A DNA stretch of 64,000 nucleotides. It comes from Burkholderiales bacterium (GTDB lineage: Bacteria; Pseudomonadota; Gammaproteobacteria; Burkholderiales; SG8-41). The notes below the pieces were generated by a model. The model was given only the letters and a program-made list of their open reading frames with translations, did not search any database and was not told the DNA's origin. The DNA is taken from the NCBI GenBank assembly GCA_019749945.1, contig JAIEPF010000008.1, positions 1 to 64,000 on the forward strand, given 5' to 3'. Position 1 is the stretch's first letter; every line of letters starts with the position of its first letter. Below, piece by piece: positions 8,357 through 17,178 of this stretch. Both the position numbers and the translations under genes were made by a program.

Positions 8357-9085
8357 TCAATCTCCGATTTCGTCGACCGCGGCGCTGAGGAAACGCGCTT
8401 TGCCCTGCAGAATGTGGTTTTCCATGGTTGCCGCCGCGCGTGCGGCATCGCGGCTCGCAATCGCATCCACGATGGCGCGGTGTTCACGATTGGAAGATTC
8501 CATCGCCCCCGCCGACACGAGTCCGCGACGACGGAACAGACGCGATTCGTTGGCAAGCCCCCTGTAAACTTCATCGAGGCGGCGGTTGTCCGTTGCGGTG
8601 ACCAGCGCGGCGTGGAATTCCGCATTGATGTTCTGGAAGCGCTCAATATCGCCTTCGATGCGGGCTGCGTCCATCGCGTTCACCATCTCGCGCAGATTCG
8701 CCAGTTGTTCCGCGGTGGCGTTCCGGGCGACCAGTTCGCCGGCGAGATGCATCAATCCCGCCCGCAGATCGTAAAGATCGACCACCTCCTTTTGCGTGAG
8801 CCTGCGCACGAAAAAGCCGCGGTTGGCACGGGTCTCAAGCAAACCAGCCTGGACGAGCGAGCGGCAGGCTTCGCGCACAGGGCCCCGGCTGATGCCCAGT
8901 CTGGCCGCCAATGCAAGTTCGTTGATGCGCGCCCCCATTTCGAGATCAGCGTCGAGAATCATGCGCTCGATTTCCATCTGACAGATGCTGACCAGGGAGT
9001 GGGCACGCCTGGCCTCGATGGCGTGTTCGGCGCTGGTAAAGACGTTGGCGGTATCAGCGCGTCGGCGCAGGGAGGTAACGTTCAT
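8357..9085 (-). CDS. GntR-family regulator with FCD domain
   Basis: 242 residues. The winged helix is seen in ARLGISRGPVREACRSLVQA, and the C-terminal FCD domain shows its usual histidines (FHAALVT, EHRAIVD, ENHILQG) that bind a metal with a carboxylate ligand. ATG 9085 is preferred; an upstream TTG (9091) is possible and neither has a clear Shine-Dalgarno. It sits inside the catabolic gene train between the ornithine-cyclodeaminase-like gene and a Bug receptor, so a role in controlling the downstream part of the cluster is likely. Confidence 0.92.
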   Translation of the reverse strand: MNVTSLRRRADTANVFTSAEHAIEARRAHSLVSICQMEIERMILDADLEMGARINELALAARLGISRGPVREACRSLVQAGLLETRANRGFFVRRLTQKEVVDLYDLRAGLMHLAGELVARNATAEQLANLREMVNAMDAARIEGDIERFQNINAEFHAALVTATDNRRLDEVYRGLANESRLFRRRGLVSAGAMESSNREHRAIVDAIASRDAARAAATMENHILQGKARFLSAAVDEIGD

Positions 9086-9093
9086 TGGCAAAG

Positions 9094-9133
9094 AGTGTAT
9101 GAGGGTATGAATTAAACTGTCAACAGTATTATA
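9094..9133 (-). promoter_or_regulatory. gntR promoter with palindromic operator
   Basis: ACTGT-CA-ACAGT (9116-9127) is a perfect 5+5 palindrome of the type bound by FCD-GntR dimers. It overlaps TTGACA (minus strand, 9118-9123), which lies 18 bp from a weak -10 TACACT (9094-9099). A perfect TATAAT (9128-9133) lies just upstream and could be an alternative -10. With the first pair the transcript would begin at about the start codon, giving a leaderless mRNA. Confidence 0.5.
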
Positions 9134-9163
9134 GTTGGAGCGGGGTCAAAATTTTTTTAATAA

Positions 9164-9176
9164 AATCAATTATTTA
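9164..9176 (+). promoter_or_regulatory. IHF-consensus site upstream of gntR
   Basis: AATCAATTATTTA fits WATCAANNNNTTR exactly and is preceded by AATAAA. It lies about 80 bases upstream of the gntR start codon in an AT-rich spacer. The 17-mer AATAAAATCAATTATTT recurs unchanged at 51131-51147. Confidence 0.55.
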
Positions 9177-9240
9177 AAGTATAAATGGCCGACGGTTGAT
9201 GGCCGAACATCCATAATATGGAAGCAGGGTTTTGGCTCCC

Positions 9241-10194
9241 TCAACCCGCGAAACTGCAACCGAGTCCCTGCGCCCGGACCAGTTCCAGAACCCTGGCCGC
9301 CACGTACAGATCCTGAAGCGCCATGCCGTGGGATTTGTAGAGTGTGATCTGGTCGTCGGCAACACGCCCCGGCCGCAAGCCCGACATGATTTCGCCGATT
9401 TCCGTCAACATCTCCCAGCGCAGATGGCCGGACTCCACCAGGGGCAGCAATTCGCCGCATTCCCTGCGTGCCGTGTCGCGTGAATCGACGATCACCAGAT
9501 CACAGCGGCGCACCGCCTCGGTATCGAGTTCACGGCGGCTCAATTGGTTGTTGCCGGCCGCATTGACATGCTGCCCCGGAGACAGCCATGCGCCCGCGAG
9601 TACGGGCGCCGCTGACTTGGTGATGACATTCACGACGTCGGCGCCGCGAACCGCATCCGCCGCGGTATCGGCAGGCACGACCTCGATGCCGAGTTTTACC
9701 GTCATCTCCGCGCAAAACGTTTCGAGCCGGTCGCGGGTCCTGGCGTATACGCGCGCGCTGCGGATGGAGCGCACCGCGCATACGCCTTCCAGTTGCCCGG
9801 CGCCGATGCGGCCCGCGCCAATCTGGCCCAGCACCGTGGCATCAGCCCGCGCCAGGTGACGGGTTGCGACCGCGCTCGCCGCACCCGTGCGTATCACGTT
9901 GAAAAAATTCGCCTCGATCAGCGCCAACGGTGCGCCGGAAACGGAGTCGTACAGGTAAACATGGGATTTGCTGCCTTGCGGGGTCGCATAATAAGCCTTG
10001 TAGCCGGTCACACCGGCCTGCGGCGCCGCCCCCTGAAGTATGCTGAGAGTCCCCAGCGCCGAACGTGTGCGTTCGCGGGGTACATCAATGGCGCGAACAC
10101 GGGCATGATCGGTGAGCCCGCGCTCGACGCAATCCACCGCGTCGCGCATCGTCAGCACGCGGCTGACATCCGCCTCCGAAACCAGCAACATCAA
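9241..10194 (-). CDS. ornithine cyclodeaminase / mu-crystallin family protein
   Basis: 317 residues. The NAD-binding glycine pattern is GQIGAGRIGAGQ (residues about 142-153), with the family lysine probably K66 in GVTGYKAYYA and the acidic/arginine motif IVDSRDTARRECGEL. Members deaminate ornithine to proline or reduce imines such as ketimine acids and Ala/Arg-type opines. Its start overlaps the stop of the upstream Bug gene by 4 bases, so the two are translated together. In this cluster it could release ammonia from an amino-acid-like intermediate. Confidence 0.9.
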   Translation of the reverse strand: MMLLVSEADVSRVLTMRDAVDCVERGLTDHARVRAIDVPRERTRSALGTLSILQGAAPQAGVTGYKAYYATPQGSKSHVYLYDSVSGAPLALIEANFFNVIRTGAASAVATRHLARADATVLGQIGAGRIGAGQLEGVCAVRSIRSARVYARTRDRLETFCAEMTVKLGIEVVPADTAADAVRGADVVNVITKSAAPVLAGAWLSPGQHVNAAGNNQLSRRELDTEAVRRCDLVIVDSRDTARRECGELLPLVESGHLRWEMLTEIGEIMSGLRPGRVADDQITLYKSHGMALQDLYVAARVLELVRAQGLGCSFAG

Positions 10195-11174
10195 TCGACC
10201 TTGATGCCGGCAGCCTTCACCACTTGCGTGTATTTGGCGATCTCGGTTTTGATCAACGCGCCAAACTGTGCCGCCGTACCGCCCGCGGATTCCAGGCCCT
10301 GTGCGGCGAGGGCTTCGGACATCCCCGGCAGCTTGAGTGTGGCCAGCACGTCGCGGTTGAGTTTGCCAATAACGGCTGAGGGTGTCCTCGCCGGCGCCAG
10401 CATGCCCTGCCAGTTGGATACATCAAACCCGGCCACGCCCGCTTCGGCCACCGTCGGCACATCCGGCGCGGCAGCGGCGCGTTTCGCGCTGGTAACCCCG
10501 AGCGCCCGCAACTTGCCGCTTTTCACATGCGGCAGTGCCGGCGGCATGGTGCTGAAAATAAGCTGTACCCGCCCGCCGAGCAGATCGGTGATCGCGGGAC
10601 CTGTGCCCTTGTACGGGACATGCAGCATGTCGGTGGCGGTCGCGTGCTTGAAAAGTTCCGCCGTCATGTGCAGCGACGAACCGGTGCCGGCGGAGGCGTA
10701 GTTGAGCTTGCCCGGACTGGCCTTGGCGAGTGCGATGAGATCACGCACCGACTTTGCCGCCACTGCGGGATGCACGGCGAGTATGAACGACGATGTCGCG
10801 AGCAGTGAAATTGGCGCAAAGTCCCGGGGCGGGTTGTAGGGAAGATCGGCCTTGAGGGCCGGGTTGTGCGCAAGATTGCCAAGACTGCCGAGAAACAGCG
10901 TGTAACCGTCGGGCGCAGCGCCCGCCGCCAGCGTCGCGCCGATCACGCCGCCGGCGCCGCCGCGGTTGTCAACCACGATCTGCTGCCCGACAACCTCGCT
11001 CATGCGCTGGCCAACCACGCGGGCCAGGGTATCGTTGCCGCCGCCGGGCGGAAACGGCACGATCAATCGCAGGGCTTTGGTGGGAAACCCGCCCGGTGCC
11101 GGACTCTGCGCCGAGACATCGGCCACAGGCGCAAGAATCACCAGCACCGCCATAATGCTCGAGGTCTTGTTCAT
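10191..11174 (-). CDS. Bug-family tricarboxylate receptor
   Basis: 327 residues with a signal peptide of about 22 residues ending DVSA, then QSPAPGGFPTKALRL. The ligand loop IVPFPPGGGNDTLAR is canonical. It overlaps the cyclodeaminase-like gene by 4 bases and is followed upstream by a second Bug gene after 93 bases. Two adjacent receptors in one operon suggest either different ligands of one pathway or recent duplication; their sequences are clearly diverged. Confidence 0.93.
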   Translation of the reverse strand: MNKTSSIMAVLVILAPVADVSAQSPAPGGFPTKALRLIVPFPPGGGNDTLARVVGQRMSEVVGQQIVVDNRGGAGGVIGATLAAGAAPDGYTLFLGSLGNLAHNPALKADLPYNPPRDFAPISLLATSSFILAVHPAVAAKSVRDLIALAKASPGKLNYASAGTGSSLHMTAELFKHATATDMLHVPYKGTGPAITDLLGGRVQLIFSTMPPALPHVKSGKLRALGVTSAKRAAAAPDVPTVAEAGVAGFDVSNWQGMLAPARTPSAVIGKLNRDVLATLKLPGMSEALAAQGLESAGGTAAQFGALIKTEIAKYTQVVKAAGIKVD

Positions 11175-11267
11175 CGTTCCCTCTTTTCCTGAAACTGGTT
11201 GTGCATTTCAGATGGAAAATTCAACGGCGCCGGCCGGCACGCCCGAAATGAGATGATGCCTCAACAT

Positions 11268-12236
11268 TCACTGCGGCTGGATGCCGATTTTCATGAACAG
11301 CGGTATCCACTTGTCGCGTTCGGCCCGGATGTGCGCCGCGAACTCCTCCGGCGTGCTGCCCACGGGTTCTATGCCCAGCCCGAACATTTTCTCCTTGACC
11401 TCCGGCACGGCCATCGCCTTGCGCGTCTCCTGCTGCAGAAGGTTGATGACCGTACGCGGTGTCCCCGCCCGCACCGCGAAGCCGTTCCACGACGTCGCCT
11501 CGTAACCGGCGACACCGCCCTCGGCGATGGTCGGCAGGTCCGGCAGCAACGCGGAGCGTTTGGCGGTGGTGATGCCCAGGGCCCGCAGCCTTCCCGACTT
11601 GACATGCGCGATTGACGAGGCGATCTGGTCGAACGCGATCTGCACCTGGCCGCTCAGCAGATCCGCCATCATCTGCCCGCTGCCCTTGTACGGCACATGC
11701 ACGATGTCGATGGCCGCAAGCGCCTTGAAGAGTTCCGCAGTGACATGGGTCGCCCCGCCGACACCTGAGGATCCAAAAGAATATTTTCCGGGCTGGGACT
11801 TGGCCAGGGACACGAGCTCTTTGACTGATTTCGCCGGCAAGGACGCGGGCACGATGAGGATCAGCGGCAGCGAACCGATCTGGGTAACCGCCGCGAGATC
11901 TTTTTCCGCGCTGTACGGCAGCTTGGAATAAAGATAGTGATTGAAGGCCATGACGCCGGTGGTCGCCATCAGCACGGTATAACCATCCGGGTTTGATTTC
12001 GCGACGATGTCGGCGCCGATGTTGCCGCCCGCGCCGGACCGGTTGTCGACGATCACCTGCTGGCCGAACGCCGTGGTGAATTTTTCGGCAATGATGCGGG
12101 CGGTGACATCCGTCGATCCGCCGGGCGCGAAGCCGACGACCAGGCGCATCGGCCTGGTGGGATAGTTCTGCGCCACTGCGCCGGCAGAAATCAGTCCGGC
12201 GATGGTGCAAGCGGCAAAGCGGATCAGTGTGTTCAT
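11268..12236 (-). CDS. Bug-family tricarboxylate receptor
   Basis: 322 residues from ATG 12236, chosen because GAGGGG lies 7 bases upstream and the signal peptide (residues 1-21, ending GAVA, then QNYPTRPMRL) begins there. The ligand loop is VGFAPGGSTDVTARI. It lies 62 bases downstream of hydantoinase B on the same strand, so it is probably the receptor for the hydantoinase substrate or a related compound. Confidence 0.93.
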   Translation of the reverse strand: MNTLIRFAACTIAGLISAGAVAQNYPTRPMRLVVGFAPGGSTDVTARIIAEKFTTAFGQQVIVDNRSGAGGNIGADIVAKSNPDGYTVLMATTGVMAFNHYLYSKLPYSAEKDLAAVTQIGSLPLILIVPASLPAKSVKELVSLAKSQPGKYSFGSSGVGGATHVTAELFKALAAIDIVHVPYKGSGQMMADLLSGQVQIAFDQIASSIAHVKSGRLRALGITTAKRSALLPDLPTIAEGGVAGYEATSWNGFAVRAGTPRTVINLLQQETRKAMAVPEVKEKMFGLGIEPVGSTPEEFAAHIRAERDKWIPLFMKIGIQPQ

Positions 12237-12298
12237 GCCATTTCCCCTCAAACAATAAATCGTTGTTCCCCGCTTGCCGCTTGCCGGCAAGCGGATCC

Positions 12299-13837
12299 TC
12301 ACGCGGGCTTGCCGTAACCTCCGCCGCCCGCGGTTTCCATCACCACCCGGTCACCCTTTTTCAACACCCAGTGTTCTGCCGGATCTATGGTTTTGCCGTT
12401 GAGCCGCAACGCGCCGACCTTGCCCGGTTCGCCACCGAATATGCCCTGCGGGGCCGTGCGAAACCGCGTCATGATCATCGACGCCATCATCGGCGAGTCG
12501 GCGACCACCTCGACTTCGAAACGCAGACCGTCACCGCCGCGGTGCCGGCCGGCGCCGCCGCTGCCGCGGCGGATCGCACGCTCGATCACGCGCACCGGCG
12601 CCATCTGCTCGAATACTTCGATCGGCGTGTTTGACAGATTGGACGGAAATGACAGCATGGTAAAGCCGTCGCGATGCCGGGTGGCGCCCTGCCCGGCATT
12701 CATGAAGTTGACCGCCGCATACGGGCGGCCGCGATGTTCGCCGGTGACGGTGATCGAGGAATTCGACGAACCTTCGGCAATCGCACGATCGGGCAGCACA
12801 TCCGCAAGCGCCATCATGATCGCCGGCACCATCATGTGACCTATCATGCCGCGTCCGCCGCTGGCCGCGGGATATCGCGGATTGAATATGGACCCGAGCG
12901 GCGCCGAAGTCGAAATCGGCATGAAGCTGCCTTCATTGTTCGGCACATCGGGACACAGCAGCGCCTTCACCGCGAACGCCGAATAGGCGAAGGTGTAGAT
13001 GGGCACCACGTTCACCGCGCGCGGCACCTGCGGGCTTGATCCGGTGTAGTCGATCGAGAGCTTCTCGCCCTTCACCGTCACCGTGCAATTGATGAGTATC
13101 GGCTCCTCGAAACCGTCATGCTGCGTCTGGGCGTGATACACGCCATCAGGCACGGTGCTTATCGCCTTGCGCATCGCCGCTTCCGAGCGGCGGCGGATTT
13201 CAGCGCCCAGCGCATCGAGATCGGTGTCGTGCAGCAGCGGCTGCAGGCGTTCCTCGAGCATCTTGCAGGCGGCAACCTGCGCCCAGATGTCGCCCAATGT
13301 CTGCTCCGGCACGCGCACGTTCTGGCCGATCATGTCGAGCACGGCCTGCACCGGCTTGCCGGCCTCGATCAGTTTCAGCCGCGGAATCTGCAATCCTTCC
13401 TCGTAGATGTCACGGATGCCGGCGTTGCGGATGCGCCCGCCGATGTCGGGCATGTGCGATACCACCGCCGCGAATGCGATGATTTTCCCCTTGTGGAAAA
13501 TCGGCATCGCGACATTGACGTCGTGGATGTGTCCGGTGCCCATCCACGGATCGTTGGTGATCATCAGATCGCCGGGTTTCAGCGTCTTCGTGGGGAATTT
13601 GTCGAGAAAATGCTTGACCGTCGCCGGCAGCGTGCCGATGAATGACGGGATCGACAATACCGACTGCGCGATCGAGCGACCCTGCGAATCGGTCAGCACC
13701 ACGGCGAAGTCGTTGGCCTCGCGCACCAGCACCGAAAACGAAGTGCGCACGAACGCCGCCGAGGCCTCGTCAACCATGCTGACGAGACGCTTCCACTGGA
13801 TTTCCAGGGTGATGGGGTCGAGTTTGGTTTTTTTCAT
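12299..13837 (-). CDS. hydantoinase B / 5-oxoprolinase beta-type subunit
   Basis: 512 residues of the HyuB family. Recognised by LVREANDFAVVLTDSQGRS, MITNDPWMGTGHIHDV near residue 93 and the C-terminal GGGGYGKP. With HyuA it forms ATP-dependent enzymes that open cyclic amides (N-methylhydantoin, 5-oxoproline) or carboxylate acetone/acetophenone. The start codon overlaps the hyuA stop by one base, giving tight coupling and a likely 1:1 complex. Substrate specificity cannot be read from the motifs. Confidence 0.93.
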   Translation of the reverse strand: MKKTKLDPITLEIQWKRLVSMVDEASAAFVRTSFSVLVREANDFAVVLTDSQGRSIAQSVLSIPSFIGTLPATVKHFLDKFPTKTLKPGDLMITNDPWMGTGHIHDVNVAMPIFHKGKIIAFAAVVSHMPDIGGRIRNAGIRDIYEEGLQIPRLKLIEAGKPVQAVLDMIGQNVRVPEQTLGDIWAQVAACKMLEERLQPLLHDTDLDALGAEIRRRSEAAMRKAISTVPDGVYHAQTQHDGFEEPILINCTVTVKGEKLSIDYTGSSPQVPRAVNVVPIYTFAYSAFAVKALLCPDVPNNEGSFMPISTSAPLGSIFNPRYPAASGGRGMIGHMMVPAIMMALADVLPDRAIAEGSSNSSITVTGEHRGRPYAAVNFMNAGQGATRHRDGFTMLSFPSNLSNTPIEVFEQMAPVRVIERAIRRGSGGAGRHRGGDGLRFEVEVVADSPMMASMIMTRFRTAPQGIFGGEPGKVGALRLNGKTIDPAEHWVLKKGDRVVMETAGGGGYGKPA

Positions 13838-15960
13838 CAGAACTCCCTGATCATGATCGACACGGTGTAATCGGGCAGCACCCGCACATCGGCGGCCACC
13901 GGCACCACCAGGGTCGATTCGCGTTCTTCGAGGATCACCGGACCGCTGATGCGTGTGCCTGGCTTCAGCGAGTAGCGGTCGTACACCGGCACTGGGGCAT
14001 ACTTGCGCTTCAGCGGCAGCCAGATTTCGCGTTTACCCCGCATCACCGCCTGCGCCGATACGCGCGCATCACCCCAGACGAATTTGTGATTCTTCACCAC
14101 CGATCTCCCGGTGAGGCGCCAGGTCACGGCCTGCGGCGCCGCGTTCGGCACCAGATGCCCATAGAGCTGTTTGTAGCAACGCTCGAATTCCTTCAGCAAC
14201 GCCGCAGCCATGCCGGAATTGATCGTGCGCCATGGCAGATTGACCGATACGTTATGGCCCTGCCCCGCATAGCGCATTTCCACGCCGATCCACCACTGCA
14301 GCCTGACCCCGCCCGCGCCGGCGGATTTCAGTTCGTCTTCGGCATCGGCGCGCAGATCTGCGTAGACCTTGGCGACACGGTCCCAGTCGATGTCCTTCAC
14401 CAGCGTCGGGCTGGACCACGCGCGATCGACGCGTGCCGGGGCCGCCAGCAATCCGAGGCATGAGCCGGCGCCGGCGGCGATGGTCGCCAGCACCCGCGGA
14501 ATCTGCAGTTTGCGCGCGACCTCCACCACATGCACCGGCCCCGCGCCGCCGGTGGCGACCATCGCGAACTCGCGCGGATCGTGGCCCTTCTCGGCGATAT
14601 GGATGCGCGCGGCGGACGCCATGTTCTCGTTGACGATATTGCAGATTCCCCACGCGACCTCGGTGGGTGTCAGCTTGAGCCGGGTTGCGAGTTTCTGCAG
14701 CGCGGCGAGCGCGAGATCCTTGCGCAGCTTCATTTCACCGCCGAGAAAATTGTCGGCATTGAGATAACCGAGCACGAGATCGGCGTCGGTGACCGTCGCG
14801 CCGGTGCCGCCCTGCCCGTAACACGCCGGTCCCGGATCGGCGCCCGCGCTCTCGGGCCCGACGTTGAGCAGCCCGAGGTCGTTGACATGCGCGATGGAGC
14901 CGCCGCCCGCGCCGATTTCGATGAGGTCTATGCTCGGCATCAGGATCGGCAGCCCGGAGCCGCGCGCGAAACGCGACACGCGCGCGCACTCGAAGCTGTG
15001 CGCGATCAGCGGCTCGCCGCCCACCGCAACACAGGCCTTGGCGGTGGTGCCGCCCATGTCAAAGGCGAGGATCTGATTGATGCCGGCGTTGCGCGCGGTG
15101 TTGAGCGCGGACAATACGCCCCCGGCCGGCCCTGACTCGAGCAGCAGTATCGGCGTCTCGGCCGCAGCCTTGCCCGAAGTGAAACCGCCGCTCGAAACCA
15201 TGATGCGCAGCGGCGCCGCGGGCGCAAGCTTGTGTACGCGGCCGTCCAGGCGATCCAGATACTCGGCAACCTGCGGTTGCACGTAGGCATTCGCCGCGGT
15301 CGTCGACATGCGTTCATATTCGCGGATCTCGCGGGCAATGCCGGAAGAAACCGACACCGCCAGTCCGGGAAAGCGCTTTTTGATGGCGGCGGCGATCTGT
15401 TTTTCATGCACATCATTGACGTAGGCATGCAGCAGACACACCGCGACCGCTTCGACACCGAGCCGGCCGATTTCGCCGGTCAGCCGCTCCAGTTCCGCCG
15501 CGTCGAGCGGTGTGACGACATGACCCTCGACATCCAGCCGCTCGTCCACCTCCAGACGCAATTCGGCGGGAACCAGCGGTTTCGGAATTTCGAGATTCAG
15601 ATCATAAAGTTCGTAACGGATCTCGCGCCCGATGCTCAGCACGTCGCGCGTGCCTTTGGTCACCACCAGCCCGGTTTTGGCGCCCTTTCTTTCGATCAGC
15701 GTGTTGGTCACCAGCGTGGTGCCATGCACCACTTCGGTCACTTCGGGCCGCGCACCCGCGCGCGCCGCCGAGATCTGTCGCAGCAGATCGACCATGACCG
15801 TGGTCACCGCCTCGCCCGGGTCGCGCGGTGTGGTCAGCGTTTTTGCAACCCAGATGCGGCCGCCCGGCGTCAGCACCGCCAGCCCGTCGGTGAAGGTCCC
15901 GCCGATGTCCACCGCCAGCCTTATTTTATAAGTATTTGTTTTTATTGATGTTTTTTTCAT
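13837..15960 (-). CDS. hydantoinase A / 5-oxoprolinase alpha-type subunit
   Basis: 707 residues from ATG 15960 (GGAG 4 bases upstream). The reading frame stays open a further 500 bases into the Old Yellow Enzyme gene, but that part is antisense-like noise. ASKHA-type phosphate loops are seen: LAVDIGGTFTDGL near residue 15 and AFDMGGTTAKACVA, with ESGPAGGVLSA between. The family uses ATP to activate the cyclic amide or ketone for HyuB. The first codons are strikingly A/T rich and include a near-IHF motif (15929-15941). Confidence 0.93.
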   Translation of the reverse strand: MKKTSIKTNTYKIRLAVDIGGTFTDGLAVLTPGGRIWVAKTLTTPRDPGEAVTTVMVDLLRQISAARAGARPEVTEVVHGTTLVTNTLIERKGAKTGLVVTKGTRDVLSIGREIRYELYDLNLEIPKPLVPAELRLEVDERLDVEGHVVTPLDAAELERLTGEIGRLGVEAVAVCLLHAYVNDVHEKQIAAAIKKRFPGLAVSVSSGIAREIREYERMSTTAANAYVQPQVAEYLDRLDGRVHKLAPAAPLRIMVSSGGFTSGKAAAETPILLLESGPAGGVLSALNTARNAGINQILAFDMGGTTAKACVAVGGEPLIAHSFECARVSRFARGSGLPILMPSIDLIEIGAGGGSIAHVNDLGLLNVGPESAGADPGPACYGQGGTGATVTDADLVLGYLNADNFLGGEMKLRKDLALAALQKLATRLKLTPTEVAWGICNIVNENMASAARIHIAEKGHDPREFAMVATGGAGPVHVVEVARKLQIPRVLATIAAGAGSCLGLLAAPARVDRAWSSPTLVKDIDWDRVAKVYADLRADAEDELKSAGAGGVRLQWWIGVEMRYAGQGHNVSVNLPWRTINSGMAAALLKEFERCYKQLYGHLVPNAAPQAVTWRLTGRSVVKNHKFVWGDARVSAQAVMRGKREIWLPLKRKYAPVPVYDRYSLKPGTRISGPVILEERESTLVVPVAADVRVLPDYTVSIMIREF

Positions 15961-15986
15961 GCTGCTCCTTGCTCTTGCTATGAGTG

Positions 15987-17159
15987 TCATCGCTTCATCG
16001 CCTCCGGCACTGGCGCCTCGCCGGCGATGGAGATGTTGCGGATTTGCTCGCGCCGCTTGAGCCACCAGGCATACGCCGGCGGCAGCAGATCGAGATAGTC
16101 CGCCACGCCGAGTGCGCGCGCGGCATGCACCGGCCAGTTCGGGTTGTACAAAAGCTCGCGTGCCAGCGCGATCAGGTCGGCCTCGCCGCGCTGCAGGACA
16201 TCCTCGGCCTGCTGCGCTTCGGTGATCAGTCCGACCGCACAGCTCATCAGGCCCGCCTCCCTGCGCACCCGGTTCGCATAGGGCACCTGGTAACCGGGTG
16301 TGCGCGGCACAATCGCCATGTTGAGCGGGCTGTTGATGCCGCCGGACGAACAGGTCACGACATCGACGCCGCGGATTTTCAGTTCCCGCGCCAGCATGAC
16401 GGTATCGTCCATGCTCCACGCGCCGCCATCGCCATCGACCGCCGAGACACGAAAGAACAGCGGCTTGCCGCGCGGCCATGCGGCACGCACGGCCTCCGTG
16501 ACTTCAAGCGCGAATCGCATGCGGCCGGCCAGATCGCCGCCGTACGAATCAGAGCGTTTGTTGGCCAGAGGCGAGAGAAACTGATGGATCAGATAACCGT
16601 GCGCGCCGTGAATTTCGAGAATGTCGAAACCGGCCTCCAGCGTCCTCAAGGTCGCTTCGCGCCAGCTGGCGATGACTGTCCTGATTTCCGCGACACTCAG
16701 CTCAATCGGCGCCGGCGCATCCTCGCGGGGCGGGATGGCGCTCGCCGAAACGCCGCGCCACGGCGCCCGGCCGGCCTCGGCGTCCTCACCGGTCAGCGGC
16801 TTGAAGTTGGTCCATGGCGGACCGCAGGACGCCTTGCGCCCGCTGTGGCCGAGCTGCATTGCGGGGATGGAACCGTGATCGCGCAGGAAAGCCGTGATGC
16901 GGTGATACATCGGAATATGTCTGTCATCGTAGATGCCCGCGCAACCGTAGGTTTTTCGCGCCCGCTCCTCGACCGCGGTCTCTTCGCAGAACACAATACC
17001 GGCCCCACCCAGCGCGAACTTGCCCAGATGCACCAGATGCCAGTCGGTCGGCCCGCCCTGCTCGGATGAGTACTGGCACATCGGCGACACCACCACGCGG
17101 TTGCGCACCGTGAGTCCGGCGAGCACCAGCGGCGTAAACAGCAGTGGCGTATTGATCAT
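15987..17159 (-). CDS. NADH:flavin oxidoreductase, Old Yellow Enzyme family (YqjM-like)
   Basis: 390 residues. Family motifs: VVSPMCQYSSEQG with the redox-tuning cysteine near residue 28, the substrate pair H-x-x-H in EIHGAHGYLIHQFLSP, and the FMN loop ADLIALARELLYNPNWP. These enzymes reduce activated C=C or nitro groups with NAD(P)H. It lies 26 bases upstream of hyuA and 19 bases downstream of the aminotransferase, firmly inside the operon, so it probably reduces an unsaturated intermediate of the pathway. Confidence 0.93.
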   Translation of the reverse strand: MINTPLLFTPLVLAGLTVRNRVVVSPMCQYSSEQGGPTDWHLVHLGKFALGGAGIVFCEETAVEERARKTYGCAGIYDDRHIPMYHRITAFLRDHGSIPAMQLGHSGRKASCGPPWTNFKPLTGEDAEAGRAPWRGVSASAIPPREDAPAPIELSVAEIRTVIASWREATLRTLEAGFDILEIHGAHGYLIHQFLSPLANKRSDSYGGDLAGRMRFALEVTEAVRAAWPRGKPLFFRVSAVDGDGGAWSMDDTVMLARELKIRGVDVVTCSSGGINSPLNMAIVPRTPGYQVPYANRVRREAGLMSCAVGLITEAQQAEDVLQRGEADLIALARELLYNPNWPVHAARALGVADYLDLLPPAYAWWLKRREQIRNISIAGEAPVPEAMKR

Positions 17160-17178
17160 GGCGAAGCTGCCGCGCGCT

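Noticed and set aside
13837..16479. 880-codon version of hydantoinase A
   Set aside because: Residues before MKKTSIK overlap the Old Yellow Enzyme gene on the same strand in another frame and have no protein-like pattern; ATG 15960 has a ribosome binding site.
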